The notes beneath the pieces were generated by a model. It was not told where the DNA came from. It searched no databases and saw only the letters and a list, made by a program, of their open reading frames with translations. From Rhodosorus marinus (taxonomy: Eukaryota; Rhodophyta; Stylonematophyceae; Stylonematales; Stylonemataceae), in contig JAMWBK010000002.1 in assembly GCA_029953675.1 (NCBI GenBank), forward strand, positions 186,001 to 250,000: a stretch of 64,000 nucleotides of DNA, read 5' to 3'. A program made the translations under genes and the position numbers. Of this stretch, positions 38,741 to 50,699 are shown one piece after another. Position 1 is the first letter of the stretch. Each line of letters starts with the position of its first letter.

Positions 38741-41014
38741 TTATGTGTACCTTGTATCGCCGCGCATGGGGTTCGTATCCACAGACATGATGAGATTGCC
38801 GGATTCCTTGTATTTTACTCTCCAGGATCTGCATCTAGCAGATGATTCACCAAGTTCTATGTCTTCAGGCTCATGGTGGTCCTTGGGTAAAGTAGTGAGT
38901 TCATATCTGCAGAATTTGGAGGTACCCTGAGCGAGATCTTCGGGTTTTCTGAGCGCCGTCATAACCCACTCTGTCGTTGCCATCGGAACCACAGCTGTCG
39001 ATTTTATCTTGCGTTGAGCGAGACGCTCCTGTATAGCCCTAGCGAATGCATAGAGCAGGCCCACGCCCGTCACCGTGAACACTGAAAGGATTCCTCCAAC
39101 GTATGTCTCTTGAAGAACTGCGACTTGCTTTGGTTCGAATGTGCTTACGCTTCTCTGAACACTTTGTATCTGAGTTGATATCAACGAGATGAGGACATGG
39201 TATAGCCACTGTGACCGTAGCCCAAGGATTCTCGAGCGGCTAGTGGCTGACCCGGTGAAGGTAGCCAACGTAGCATAGTGGCTCACGAGAATCTCGTCCA
39301 ATTTTACGATCGCCTCTTCCACTTGAGTTGCGTCTCCGCCCTCAACCTCAATTGCGTGAGCCATGACCCGAGTATCCACCCTGAACTTCGGAAGGCGCTT
39401 ATCGCTTTCGGAATCTGAGATCTCCCAGTGGTCGTAATGCAGCGTGGCGACCTTCGCTCCCATCTGACAGAACCTCTTCCTTGCTCCTGGTCTCGTGGCA
39501 CAGATCAAATCCGATTGGGCAGCGATAGCTATTGCTCGGTGTGAAGGTAGAATGGAATCATCAAGAAAATCCGCGTAATGCTCTCGAATCCTTGCGAGGC
39601 AGTCACGTTGCTCAGGTGTTTCCAAACCATCGTAAAGCAAGAATGCTCCTCTCGTCGATTGGCTACCGACAACGTATTTTTCAGTCCCTCCTTCAGGAAC
39701 TTGGATATCGACTTCCCTCCTGAAGCAGGACCCGGTACTCCTCGCCATGACGTATTCTCCACAGAATGTCCCGTTCAGCTGCAGCGTCATCGGCAGAAAT
39801 TCCTGATCCTTAAGGAGTGAGTTGGCATAGCACCCATCGTCCTTTTGACCTTGAAACGATTCAACGGTAGGCCGAAGGGGCAACATTTCATAGGAGAAGC
39901 TGGAGTCTCCCCATTGCCCTGTTCTTTTTCTAGACAAGTCCGTCAGACGTATCCGCTGCGCGTTCCCTTTTTCATAGTCGAAGCCATTATCAACGTGCAA
40001 CGTTGCCGTTTTCAGAACCCTGTGCCTTGGCCCGGGTAGTAAGAAGCCCGCATCCCTTCCCAGGGATATCACAGATGGAACTTGCCTGCTGTCCTTGCTA
40101 GTGACATGATATCTCAGAATGGGTGGAGATTCCCCTCCTAAAAGATCAGGCGATACGGCAGTTGGGATCTCCTGTTCAAGAATCTTTGCTGACATGTCAA
40201 GGGTTATCTGACGAACCGTAGCTTGGTCAAACGCGCAGTCTGGGTTGTCGAAATCCCACTGACCAGAGAAGGTGTTCTCACCGTCAAAGTCCACAAGCTC
40301 ACAGTCTTCGAGCAGCTCTCCAGTCGAGGCAGTCACTGTCTTATAATCGAACTCAATGTTGCTGACATTGTCCAGCTGCTCTATGGAACCGGACTCGAAA
40401 ATGCTCCTGCCAAAACTTAGGCTTTCACGGATCTTCTCGGCATGGAAGTTTAGCAGTTCTCTACCTTCTCGATCGCACCTCTGGCTATTGTTACCCCATC
40501 CCAGCCTCGTGCAGTTCTTCTTCATCGTTCCGCGGAGATCCACTGCTAGCTGTTCATACATTTCAAATGAACGACTAGGAGCGACGTTCGGCACAATGCC
40601 AGTCATGTTGTAGGAAGCATAATTTGCGGAAGGGAATTGTTTGGTTTTAAAGTCCAGTCCGTAGTCTATCAGCACGTGGAGCAGCACGAGCGAAAAACTC
40701 ATTGCTAAGGCGATGATGGCCTGTAACATACGAATTCGGAAAGAACGACGCTCTTTTCCGGTTAAAGCGTCTTCCTGTTCCAGCTTTCGCCACTTTGCCC
40801 AGCCAAAGCTCAGATACATCCACGTCCCCAACTCCTCAAAGGAAAAGATTTTGTTGCCTCTTCTCAAACATCTCTTTAGATCCGAAGCAGTCACACTATA
40901 CATCGCTCGTAACCAGATCAACTGCATCGCAATGAGGATGAGATCAGTCAGCACGTTGACGATCGTCGGATCCATGTCAATCTCCAAAACCATCTTGCCC
41001 TCGAAATTCAACAA
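38741..41014 (-). CDS. Membrane protein of unknown function, 757 aa
   Basis: Uninterrupted frame, start MLNFEGKMVLEIDMD at 41014 (ATGs at residues 8 and 14 are alternatives). Membrane segments by eye: about 17-40 (VNVLTDLILIAMQLIWL), 95-115 (LQAIIALAMSFSLVLLHVL) and 645-668 (GGILSVFTVTGVGLLYAF). Between the second and third lies a loop of about 530 residues with many cysteines and N-glycosylation sequons (NMT, NCT, NNS, NVS, NGT). It is probably lumenal or extracellular. The roughly 90-residue C-terminal tail is charged. I recognise no domain. The layout (short N-terminal hairpin, large ectodomain, single C-terminal helix) could suit a receptor-like or cell-surface protein, but no function is claimed. 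The gene lies next to, and is not interrupted by, the copia relic. Confidence 0.8.
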   Translation of the reverse strand: MLNFEGKMVLEIDMDPTIVNVLTDLILIAMQLIWLRAMYSVTASDLKRCLRRGNKIFSFEELGTWMYLSFGWAKWRKLEQEDALTGKERRSFRIRMLQAIIALAMSFSLVLLHVLIDYGLDFKTKQFPSANYASYNMTGIVPNVAPSRSFEMYEQLAVDLRGTMKKNCTRLGWGNNSQRCDREGRELLNFHAEKIRESLSFGRSIFESGSIEQLDNVSNIEFDYKTVTASTGELLEDCELVDFDGENTFSGQWDFDNPDCAFDQATVRQITLDMSAKILEQEIPTAVSPDLLGGESPPILRYHVTSKDSRQVPSVISLGRDAGFLLPGPRHRVLKTATLHVDNGFDYEKGNAQRIRLTDLSRKRTGQWGDSSFSYEMLPLRPTVESFQGQKDDGCYANSLLKDQEFLPMTLQLNGTFCGEYVMARSTGSCFRREVDIQVPEGGTEKYVVGSQSTRGAFLLYDGLETPEQRDCLARIREHYADFLDDSILPSHRAIAIAAQSDLICATRPGARKRFCQMGAKVATLHYDHWEISDSESDKRLPKFRVDTRVMAHAIEVEGGDATQVEEAIVKLDEILVSHYATLATFTGSATSRSRILGLRSQWLYHVLISLISTQIQSVQRSVSTFEPKQVAVLQETYVGGILSVFTVTGVGLLYAFARAIQERLAQRKIKSTAVVPMATTEWVMTALRKPEDLAQGTSKFCRYELTTLPKDHHEPEDIELGESSARCRSWRVKYKESGNLIMSVDTNPMRGDTRYT

Positions 41015-43855
41015 ACGAACGACCTCACTGAAACGTCCTTAATAAATAACAGAGTCAAAACTCTCCTAAGCATTCAAGCAAGGTCGCTAAAATACCAGGC
41101 TACTACGTCCGCAGCAGCTCACCCACCTTTACAACCTTGCCATAGCACGCACCTCCTCTCTACTCATTTCACAAAAAGAGCTGGCTTCAAAAACGTAGAT
41201 TGTGCACGAAGCTCCACAACATGCCATCCAATATTTCTGCTCCACTTCACCATATATACCTTTTCTACTCTCTCTCTCTCTCTCTCTCTCTCTGTTTCGC
41301 TTGACGTACACGAGCAGACTCGTATCCTCCCAGACTCAATAAAAACAGCCATACGCCCCTTCCTTCTTGTTCATCCAATAGCGGAAAGTGCAGAAGTGCC
41401 ACCCAAAATCCTTGAAAAACGATCTTTCAAACTTGATTATTCCGTTTATCAATGGTGAATATATTTTCTAATAGACCTCGGAATAGTATGAAAAAACTTG
41501 ACCTAGTTTTCGCATTTTTAAAGTTAATGAGTTTTGCAAGATTAGGAGAGATCTATTTTTGCGTTTACGTGGTTTTGTTGTGCAGGAAAACGACTGGGTT
41601 TTGACTGGATCCCTGTGTTGTAGGGATTCAATTGGGACTGTGAATTGATGCAATCGGTGTTTTGAGGGATAAGGGGACTTTGACGAAGGCAGACTGGGAA
41701 TGCAAGAGGGCATAGAGCATAATGGGAGATCATCGGGAATCTAAGGGCTTTATTAGTTTTGACAAAACTCCTACTGACTGATCGTCAACATGGCTACGAG
41801 TCTCGTGCGAATAATAAACCCACCGGCGGCGTGCTATGCAAAACACTTTTTTTGCACTGGTGTTCCAGTCTCTTTTTTCCTTGCTCATTCGATACATCGA
41901 GACTTTGAACCCGCCGCGCCCCAAAACCCCTACAGTCCTTTCACGGTGACCCCAGACATTTCGCAACACGTCCAAAAACTAACTCTCCCGACACAGTCTC
42001 AACCCTTCTACTCCACCAAAAAAAAAAAAAAAAAAAGAATCGCACCAAAACCTTCCAGCTACCCCCAAATCCAACGTCATGAAACCAAATAGCAAGTCAA
42101 TAGCGAAGAAGGAATTCCAATGCTGATGAATACATCCCGCGCTCTCTCTACGTGCCCGCCTTCCCCATGAGAGACCCACCCCAGCTCCACTTAACCCCAG
42201 AAGAACTAAAACTGTGTAGGATAAATTTAACAAAAAACAAAACTTCTGAAAGGTATTTTATTCAATCAATATTAGTCAATCATTAAATTGTTGAATAAAC
42301 GAAAATTAATTGACTATCCGTTTCACCGGTTTGGGGCTGTCCCGATTTTATTTCCTCCTCGCAGTAAGCACGTCAGATGTCAGCGCGGATTGTAAGCAAG
42401 AGCAAATTTGGGTTTTCAGTCATTCAGTTGGGAGACGAGATTTTTTAAAACCGTGAATATTGGTAGAAAATAAACCAAAGTATAGGCCGATTTGTTCGAA
42501 CAGATGGAAGCATAAGTTAAGACCGCTCCGAACGAAAATCAAGGGTGTACATAAAAAAAGCAAATACATTGTCTAAATTAAAGTTTATATCTACGTTTGA
42601 ATAAAATAATTACATCTTTTCCTTAAATAAGAGCTATATTGCTCTAATTATGTACCCATTTGGACTTCAAGTTTGTGCTGTTGAGTATCTAAATAATGCC
42701 GAATGTGAGTCTTAAATAAGTTCATGGGGCTTGAGTGGACCAAAACAGACGCAAAAAGTCAAAACACCTCGATGCTCTTCTCTGTCTTCTAATTATAGTT
42801 TAATATCACATAGATAGCTTTCGGCTAAGTCATTGGGAGGAAGAGAAGACTATGTCGTGAAACGAACGATACCTGCGTGTCACTACACTGAGTAAAAAAG
42901 GGCAACAACAAAAAATCGGATAGCGGTTTGGTCCTAGCTTTGGATGGGTCCCGGTGAGTTTTCTCCCAAGTGTTCTCCGGATTTTGCACCCAATGGCCTT
43001 CTTCAGAATGATTTCGACGGATTAGTTCCGACCGAGAACGACGTAAAGTCCATACACTCCTTCACGTGACCCCGGACGTAGTCCCTTTGTGGTTAACCAG
43101 AAAACTAACACCCACGGGTGACTGTCGAACAATTACTGCTGGGTCCTAGGACAGGGAAAGGGAATGGGCAGGAGCGCGTGACTGTCCCTTTCTGATTTAT
43201 TGTAAAAATGACAACCCGCTGCGCGGGATGCGTGGTTTCTGATGGATGGGTGGAAGGAGTGTGTTTTCGCTGCTTAGTTGGAGGATTATATTTGCGGCTG
43301 CGTGGTTGCTCATGGATGGGTGGAAGGAGCGTATTTTCGCTGCTTAGTAGTTGGCGGTTTATATGTGAAGGAGTGTTCTACTAGGAGATTCCGCTGAGGT
43401 AATGAAAATCGCCTATCGACTGATCATCCAAAATCGCCACGAGTTCCACGCAGAAACGACACCCACAGGCGGCTTGACAGTTAAAAGATCTTTCGCACCG
43501 TTGTTTATTTTTATTTTTTACCATCCCGTTCTCCCTTTATTTTTATCACTCGATACATCGAGTACTTCATTTAGGGAAAACCCTTGCTCTCCTTTCACTT
43601 GAACCCAGACATCCGCACCACGTTCTAAACTCTTCGAACCCCTCCCGAGCTTCTCTTCCTCCAAACGAAGAAACACCAAATGTTTTCAGCTCCATCCAAT
43701 CCAACACCATGAAATCGAATATCAAGTCAACAGCAAAAGAGGAGTTCCAGAGCGGGCGAATGCATCCTTCCCGATGCTTTTCATCTTGGCTGTAATATAC
43801 CCACCAACCCAAGTCCTTCAGCAACGCTTTGCACATCCGCAACCTTTACTTGGCA
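41015..43855. other. Intergenic region with diverged duplicates
   Basis: Contains a 13-unit CT microsatellite (41268-41293) and an A18 run near 42018. Two related blocks lie at about 41780-42110 and 43400-43790 (shared motifs: CGACTGATC, ATTCGATACATCGAG, CCAACRYCATGAAA, AAGTCAAYAGC). A 70-bp tandem duplication is at 43230-43367. No coding region is supported. Confidence 0.5.
43230..43367 (+). repeat. 70-bp tandem duplication
   Basis: GCGTGGTTTCTGATGGATGG... at 43230 and GCGTGGTTGCTCATGGATGG... at 43300. Both contain GGTGGAAGGAG, TTTTCGCTGCTTAGT and a TTATAT end. Confidence 0.8.
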
Positions 43856-43859
43856 GCTG

Positions 43860-44650
43860 CCTAATGCCGGGCAACACTGGTTCCATCACTATCGAAGGGG
43901 AAGGTCAGGTTAAACACGCTACCGAGGTCTCATGATACTCCCAAAAGAAAAAGTGGAAGCAATGTATTGTCCAACTGGTCAGCACGGAGAGCCCCTATCT
44001 CGACCTCCACGCTCCCTTTGCACAGTGTCCTGTTCAACTGAGCTCGCACATCTCGCAGCTCGCTTGGTCCTGTTCAGTACATGCTTGAAGCCGTCTCGCA
44101 AGAATTCTTGCGTCAATCGTCCTGTGTGTCCAAAAGTCTCGATCTCTGGTGGAATGAACTTGTCATCTGGTTTTCGGATAGACGCCACCACCCTGTAGTG
44201 CAAATGTTTAGAGTTTTCTGCGAGTTTCGCCATGTAGCCGTTCTCGACCTTGCTCCTGTTGAGGCCCTTCCCCTGACAGTGCGAGATCACTGGAACGTCC
44301 AGGGCAAACCTTTGGGAAGGTCTCCGGATGGGTGGCAATAATATCCGGCCGCGGCTAGTAGTACTCAAAAAGTAGTTTTCCCCTTTTTCGCTTAATTTCA
44401 GGCGAATTCCACCGGTTGAGCAACAGAGCCAGTTATTTGCAGATTTCGTCGTGCCTGTGCTGCCAAAGCCCAGTCGAGATGGGGCGATCTTGTAAAGGTT
44501 GCACACATTTAGCACTGTGGGTTTTAAAGTGCGTGGTAGACTTCTCACTGGTGCACAATCCCGGAATCGGCAATCCCAACAGCACCAGACCGCATCCGTT
44601 GCGGACCGAATTCGGGCGCGATCTTCGGGAGAAATTGTCTGGTATGTCAC
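43860..44650 (-). pseudogene. Family C non-LTR retroelement, C-terminal remnant
   Basis: Minus-strand frame (43979-44650) with PSQRFALDVPVISH, ENGYMAKLAENSKHLHYRVV, and the tail KPDDKFIPPEIETFGHTG then RLTQEFLRD. The order (D-V-x-V endonuclease-like strand, basic helix, F-x-P-x-x-x-E-T-F-G) is that of C-termini of protist non-LTR elements and parallels families A and B. The upstream cysteines (VWCCWDCRFRDC) may be remnants of the zinc cluster. Related DNA lies at 50270-50640. Confidence 0.5.
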
Positions 44651-45414
44651 TAAGCGTTGGAATGCGATATGTTTTGCCTCTCGAGAGAGATTTTGTTGAA
44701 TAGAACCATAATTCGAGGGTTGGTGTAGCGGGCTTTTATCTGGGCTTAAGGAGCTTGAGCCAGGTGAGCACCTGGAAAGGCGACGGACTCATTGTGAGGG
44801 TCTCACGTTCTTCGTTGGGTGGCAGCGTCAGTTCGAGTATTTGCGTTCGTGATTCGTCAGTAGAGCAGATTAGTCTGCGCAGGCGTTGTGTATCGGGGGC
44901 AGCGTCCGTAGAGCTACTCTACGTTGGTACTTTGGTCAACGTCTCGCCCCCTGGTCGGCGCGGAAGGGTCTGTTTCAATTCCCAGTAGAAGGCTATGGGG
45001 TGGATGCAGTTCCGGGTAGAAAAGCCCAGTCCACGCCATCTGATAGGCAGTCCTTTCGTAAAGCGTTCAAGGTAGGCCGATCTGGCCATGGATCTAACCC
45101 AAAAGAGGGAATTATCTTAGTAAATTTAAAAAAAACAATGTAGAACAATTAGTTCAATCAATACAACTCAATCATTACTCAAATTGAACAAATGAAAAAC
45201 TATGTAGACTATTGATGACAGATTGCCCGTCTGTCCCAATTCTGTTTCTGCTACTGGATAAGCACATGTCCGATTGCGAAGGCGGTTTATAGTGGTACTC
45301 AAGTTGCTGCTTTTACTGAGAAAGAATATTATACAATCTCTACATGTGAATATGTACAAATAAATAAGTGGAATGTACTCACAACCCCAGACGCTTCCCA
45401 CTCACTCGCAATAT
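44651..45414. other. Intergenic, no supported gene
   Basis: Short motif-less frames only. The part at 45120-45300 is a diverged match to 42225-42400 (CAATCAATA, TCAATCATTA, TGTCCC..TTT, AAGCAC). Confidence 0.4.
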
Positions 45415-46452
45415 TTAGACATCTGAAACCGCTGAATCCGCCGAGTAAGTAGACTTCAGCGAGCTACTCAGCTTGGCTGTGGACTGGCCTTGTTCGAGGT
45501 TATCAATGGCTTCCCCAACAATGGTCACATCGCAATCCTCTGGAAGACTCCAGGTAGGCCCTTCGTAGCCCGCCACTATTCTGCTCGGCTTCACATCTGG
45601 GAAGCAAACTGCACGGAAATTCTGCCAACCCCTCTTCGGGTAGGGGTTCCCGTGTTCGAAGGTCTTCTTATTCCTCTCCGCAACAGTCGTATTTTTCCAA
45701 ATCAGTCGCAAGTGAATGACCAATAGTCTCACACAGAAGAACGAAAACCAGACATTGATAAATAAGTAGATGAACAGTAAAAACGTCCCATCCGTCTTCA
45801 GCGCAGTCCCAAAGGCCTCCGCGGGGCTCAAGTTTTGTGAGCTCTGAAGTGAAATGCTTTCCCATGTTATGGCCAAGATGACCATGGGGAAACCGAATGC
45901 CATGGACGCCAAGTAGGACATAATGAATTTAAGCAAGTAGTGGTAGTTTCGAGCGCCCACACAGTTTCCAACGTAAGGGCAGTGATGGTCGAACTTTTCG
46001 ATGCAGTTGTCACATTTTCGGCAGTGATGTGACCGTGGAGGGCGCCAAATCTGGCATGTTCCACAAAATTTCATAATCGTCGGAACTCCGTTCACTTCCA
46101 CTAGTCGCACTGCATTATCTGATTCTGGAACATCTTCCGGTGAGGTTGTCCCTCTCGGCAGAATGCCGGGGTCAGTCATAGCCGCCAGCGAAACGAAGAC
46201 CAACGTGCAAGCCGACAGCAGGCATGTGGTCACGAGGAAAAAGATCCCGACTCCCAGATGATTCTCCACCAGCCACCATCCGGCGATGAGTGAGGACCCT
46301 AAAATTGAGCTCGTAAGCCCGAAAACCACCACCAACCACCGCCAATAATCCGGTCCTAAAACCACCCTCTTGTTCCACCCAAACTTGCTGTTCCCAGCAG
46401 TAGCTTCCGCCACCCCCTTTTCCACATCTACATCTGCCATGGTTCTTTTCAC
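45415..46452 (-). CDS. DHHC-type protein S-acyltransferase
   Basis: 345 codons, no intron; start at 46452 (MKRTMADVDVEKG; the ATG at residue 5 is an alternative). The DHHC cysteine-rich domain spans about 128-176: KFCGTCQIWRPPRSHHCRKC, DNCIEKFDHHCPYVGNCVGA, RNYHYLLKF. The active cysteine is C158 of DHHC. Four membrane helices surround it: about 38-60, 66-92, 172-200 and 225-250. The TTxE motif (KNTTVAERNKK) and the NPYPKRGWQNF motif after the last helix are present, as in the family. Such enzymes transfer palmitate to cysteines of cytosolic-face proteins, usually at Golgi, endosomal or plasma membranes. The C-terminus is Ser-rich, without an ER-retrieval signal. Confidence in the family is high; the substrate is unknown. 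Confidence 0.95.
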   Translation of the reverse strand: MKRTMADVDVEKGVAEATAGNSKFGWNKRVVLGPDYWRWLVVVFGLTSSILGSSLIAGWWLVENHLGVGIFFLVTTCLLSACTLVFVSLAAMTDPGILPRGTTSPEDVPESDNAVRLVEVNGVPTIMKFCGTCQIWRPPRSHHCRKCDNCIEKFDHHCPYVGNCVGARNYHYLLKFIMSYLASMAFGFPMVILAITWESISLQSSQNLSPAEAFGTALKTDGTFLLFIYLFINVWFSFFCVRLLVIHLRLIWKNTTVAERNKKTFEHGNPYPKRGWQNFRAVCFPDVKPSRIVAGYEGPTWSLPEDCDVTIVGEAIDNLEQGQSTAKLSSSLKSTYSADSAVSDV

Positions 46453-49400
46453 TCCGACTTACTCCCTTTCCAGGAACCCTCTCTCATCCCCACCAAATTC
46501 GAAACTCCCCAGAACCCCCCGCGCCTCCTGTATCCTAATCTACTAGTTCCAAGCCCCCCCACCCGATGAACAATCGTTGAACAACTTCTAATCCCATTAA
46601 GTAGCCTCAACGACGACTCCTCAATAGCAAACTAAACTCTAGTTTTCCACTCGCCCTCCCAAATACTCTCTAACCCCACCTCTCCGTTCCCTAACCGACT
46701 CCGAATGTCGATGCATCGACTTTTGCTTACCCTCAAAACTCGCCAGAGCGCCCTCATGGACTGACGTCAAAAAAAATTAAAAAATCAAGACAAATATACG
46801 TTAAGAAGGATAGAAGTCATTAAAAACATAAATAAAAAAAAGTGCACCCATACAAAACCATTATTTTTTAAACAAAAACCTTAATTTATTCATATTCATC
46901 CATCCAAATGAAACCCTTTAAAGGAGAAATTTTTGGTTTGTCCATAGCCCCATCTGAAAGTAGTATTGTTTTTTTCAAACTAAATCTAATAGTCGCCCCA
47001 ACTATGTGACGGAATTTCTCTATAGATAAAATACACCATCATCGTCACATAGTAGTTCGTTCACTTTGAGACCATCAGCGGGCTTGGTGTTTATTTGTGT
47101 TTTTTTATGAAGAAAGGAAATTACTGTTTACGGGCGCAAACTACTTCAGAGCTAGCTTTCTGGGGCTTCTTTGGGAAAAAGAACGAAAATGGATATTTTA
47201 GAGTATCGAGGGAGAGATTTGGTTTTTTCCTTTTTGCCTTTGCCAACGGTAATAAATAGTTGGTAAATTTTGACCTGTGCAAGTTTCCCGGTTAGAGGGA
47301 TAGGTGTGTGTTCCTCCTGGGGGGGGGGGGGATGTGATATGATGTGTAGAAGAATGTTAAGACGTGCTTATGTGTGAAGTTCGTGGGTTCTACTTTATGA
47401 TAGGGCGGGAGAATGGAGAAATTTGAGTTGGTTGGCGGACTTGTTCGACAAGAAAAATCGTTCAAAACGCGAAAGGTAAACCCTGAAGAGCGAGTCCGTC
47501 GAGGAAAGGAAGGTACCTCCCCTTCCTATCTCCAAAAAAGCCTCTGCCATGCAATGGTTCAGTTATGAGCCAGTGCGTGTGAGGGTTCTCCTAACGGGCG
47601 AGAAGACAATTGAGTTCCGGCATAAATATATATCATTCGCGCACGGCGATTTCCCGAGTAGCGTGTCTTTTTTTCCTTCATTGTTTGCTTCTCGAGTCTC
47701 TTTGTCAGGCAGGAGGGCCTTGTCAAAGTGGTCGTGGTAGTGGTGGTGGTGAATTTACTATGACCTAGTAGATTACAGTTTGGCTCTCTTGTGTTAGTGA
47801 TGTTTTGGAGTTAAATTTGAGTTTAAGGGACATTTATCTGCTTTGAGTACAAGCTGATTTTGCTATTTTCTTGCAAAAGAACTGTTAGATTCGCTCCTTG
47901 GTCGTTTTTACTACGTATTGGATGAAATGGAGCGCACTCTTTGGACAGGTCATGTCCCGAGTGAAGATTGGTTGTACACGGCACAGGAGGCAAGAGACGG
48001 TGGGGACAACGGGCATTGCTTTTACGATCAAGCCCCCAAAGAGGAAGTACTGGTTGTCCCGGCTGAGTCACTAAGGCTGGTTGAAATCGATTGGAGAAAG
48101 GCCCCTTCCATTGGGAAGCAACTTGGGTGACAACAATTGTACGGGTTCCCCTACCCAGTGGGTATTGAGGCATTGGGGGTGACCGGCGAGGGAGAGAATA
48201 ATTGCTCCTAGCGGTTGACGAAAATCGTTTCTGATTCTATGCAGAGTCATACATGTGAACTGGACACACGACGGTGAGTGGGTACGACGTGTAACCTACC
48301 AGGAGAAGATTCTCAGGAGTGGGTTCCAACGTCGTATTTATTATGTATATATACAATGTACTCGTAGTATTTGCACCCTATCACAGCCAGGGACATTTAG
48401 ACGAAACCCCGCAGAATCAAGAGAAACTACAATGGATACAGTTACACTGGGTGCAGCAACCCGCCTCCCCTTTCCCCCCCACAGGAGCAAGTACTAACGT
48501 TCTCCCATGGTTTCCGTACATTTTCACAACCGAGTCCGTAAGCCTTTGTAACGAAAAATCTGTCCCCTCTTTCCAATTCCCCTCCTAGCTCCTGTCCGCA
48601 ATCCCGTCTGCGCTCCCGTCCTCACACTCCCGTCCTCACTCCCGTCCTCACACTCCCGTCCTCACTCCCGTCCTCACACTCCCGTCCTCACTCCCGCCCT
48701 CACTTTCTCCTTCAAAATCATTATTCCTGTACGATGGATGTTCCCCGAAAACGACCTCTTCCTATTTTGTTTCAAATTCATGGTGAGCACATGTTGCGAT
48801 CGGACAGTTACAACCAATTAGATTTACATATATTTTGTGGACGAGGAAAAAAAAAAAGACGATGGAGGACTCTCGAGGAGGATTCGTCTCAACGAAGAGC
48901 GGCAGCTTCGTCCCATCTGAAACAATGAATGAATTGGTTTAATCGGCGGCCGAAAGAAAAAAACCGTGTGGAGGAAAAAAAAAGGATCGAATTCTATGTT
49001 GACAAAATTACCTTTTCTTTCTAAGGTCGGTAAGTCGTTCAAGTCTAAGTTTTCCCTGATCTCGTCAGCTATTTCACAAGAAGAAGAAAGATCAGGTCAT
49101 TTTCCTCAGCGCTCCATATTTTATGATAGTGAATACCGAAATTGTGATCGTAGTCGGACCAAATCGAGTAAATTTTCCGGCACCACGTTTTTCGACGATT
49201 CAGGTACTTTTGTCATACTAATATAAATACAGGTAAAATAGATAATAAGACAAAAATCGGTTGGTGCCCACCATTCACGCCATCTGCCGCACGGGAAAAC
49301 AGTACTAAAAATTGCGGTAATAATTAGAAGAAACAAAATACATCTGAAAATATATTGATAATTCATAGTAGCTCCAAAGTCCAAAACAGAGAGCTTAGTA

Positions 49401-50265
49401 CATAAACAATAAGAGGAAAAAAAGGGCTTTTCGTAACCTATTTTGTATGAAAGAGACGACTGCCCTTACTGCTTTTTGGTTTTCCTTTAATTTCAAATAC
49501 CTAATAATCCAATCCGAGAAAAATCGTCGTTTTGGTTGTAAATTACGGGTGGGGATGCTTGTTTCCAAGAAAAGAATGTAATTGGTCAATCAGGATCAAT
49601 ACGTCTTTTTTATTGGGAGAACATTAGTTGAATATTTTTAATAATGAAATATTTCTATATTAAATATGTAGGAAACACCTTCGATTGGCCTGGACGGAAG
49701 CGCATGGTGATATAGTTGAAATCCGAGCGGTGAGTGAGCAAGGTCGACAGAGAAGGAAGCAGTTGTACTTGCGGTAAGAAGACATTCGTTGATAAGTAAA
49801 GCACGTGAGACTGACCGTGCGCGATCAAAAGTGTCAGCTGAATTGGTTGGATTTCCTGGTGCCCAAAAAAAACTTTCTTGTAGAGGGGTATCTCATTTGC
49901 AACGACGACGATCAAGGCCAGCCAGTATTGCAGTCTCGCAGGATGCTCAACCTCATCGAAATTGCGAAATTTTCGTTTCCCAAAAATGCTTTCCTTGAGG
50001 GTATCTCACGGTCAACTGCCTCCATCAGCCGCCTGTGCTTGCCGAGGATGGCGGTTATGGTAGCGTCATCGAAACTTGCACTTAAGGCACTTAAGAAAAT
50101 CTGCTAGACGCCATGGCCAACTCCATGGGAAACTTCCATATGTGGACTTGGTTTTTCTTTGTCTGGAGCAGCAAAGTGCGTCGAATCTGTTTGCTCTGTT
50201 CGTTGATCGCTAATAGCACCCATGATTCTCTGGCCCTAGCTACTTTGGAGCAATATGCGTGCCCT
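46453..50265. other. Long intergenic region with low-complexity DNA
   Basis: AT-rich to 47.2 kb, a G12 run near 47322, and a minisatellite at about 48616-48712. A family B 3' tail is on the minus strand at about 48920-48970 (reverse complement of CGATTAAACCAATTCATTC). A 70-codon plus frame at 47918-48130 (DEMERTLWTGHVPSEDWLYT...) looks protein-like, but nothing supports it as a gene. Confidence 0.5.
48616..48712 (+). repeat. CTCCCGTCCTCA(CA) minisatellite
   Basis: Alternating 12- and 14-bp units CTCCCGTCCTCA / CTCCCGTCCTCACA give a 26-bp higher-order period repeated about three times, with related CCCGTCTGCG at the left edge. Confidence 0.8.
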
Positions 50266-50269
50266 TAAG

Positions 50270-50640
50270 TGGGCAGCTGCTGCAGCAGTGTATGGATTCT
50301 AGCATTGCCTAAGGGGTGATAAAGTTCAGGTTACCCGCCACCAGGGTCTCATTTTAGGCGTGAGGACAAAGAGAAGGGATTGCCCAGCTGATCCAGGAGC
50401 AGAGGCCCTGTCGCAAGCTCTGCGCTCCCACTCAAAGTGTCTTGTTGAGCTGAGCTGGCATGTGCCTTCGCGTGCTTGCACCTATGAGCAGAAACTTCCT
50501 TAGTGAATATTCCCGTGAGTCCAAAGGTCTCGATCGTAAGTGGGATGAAATTTTCATCTGGTTTCTCAGCCGCCATAGCCTCCGTGTAGCGGGCCAGATT
50601 CCACTTTTCAGCAAACTTCTTCGCGTATCCATTTTCTTCC
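50270..50640 (-). pseudogene. Family C non-LTR retroelement, 3' remnant
   Basis: The minus strand shows KPDENFIPLTIETFGLTGIF and TKEVSAHRC..AQQDTL, aligned with the family C copy at 43860-44650. The flanking 3' DNA also matches (GTTCAGGTTACCCGCCACCAGGGTCTCAT against the GTCAGGTTAAACACGC..CCGAGGTCTCAT block near 43910). Confidence 0.5.
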
Positions 50641-50699
50641 CGGTCCCGGTTGAGGTGTCTAGCTTATTGGGGTGGGACGGCTAGGCGTTGAAACGTCTC

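Noticed and set aside
47918-48130. 70-codon plus-strand frame with protein-like composition
   Set aside because: Too short, no homolog in the window, no splice partners or regulatory context.
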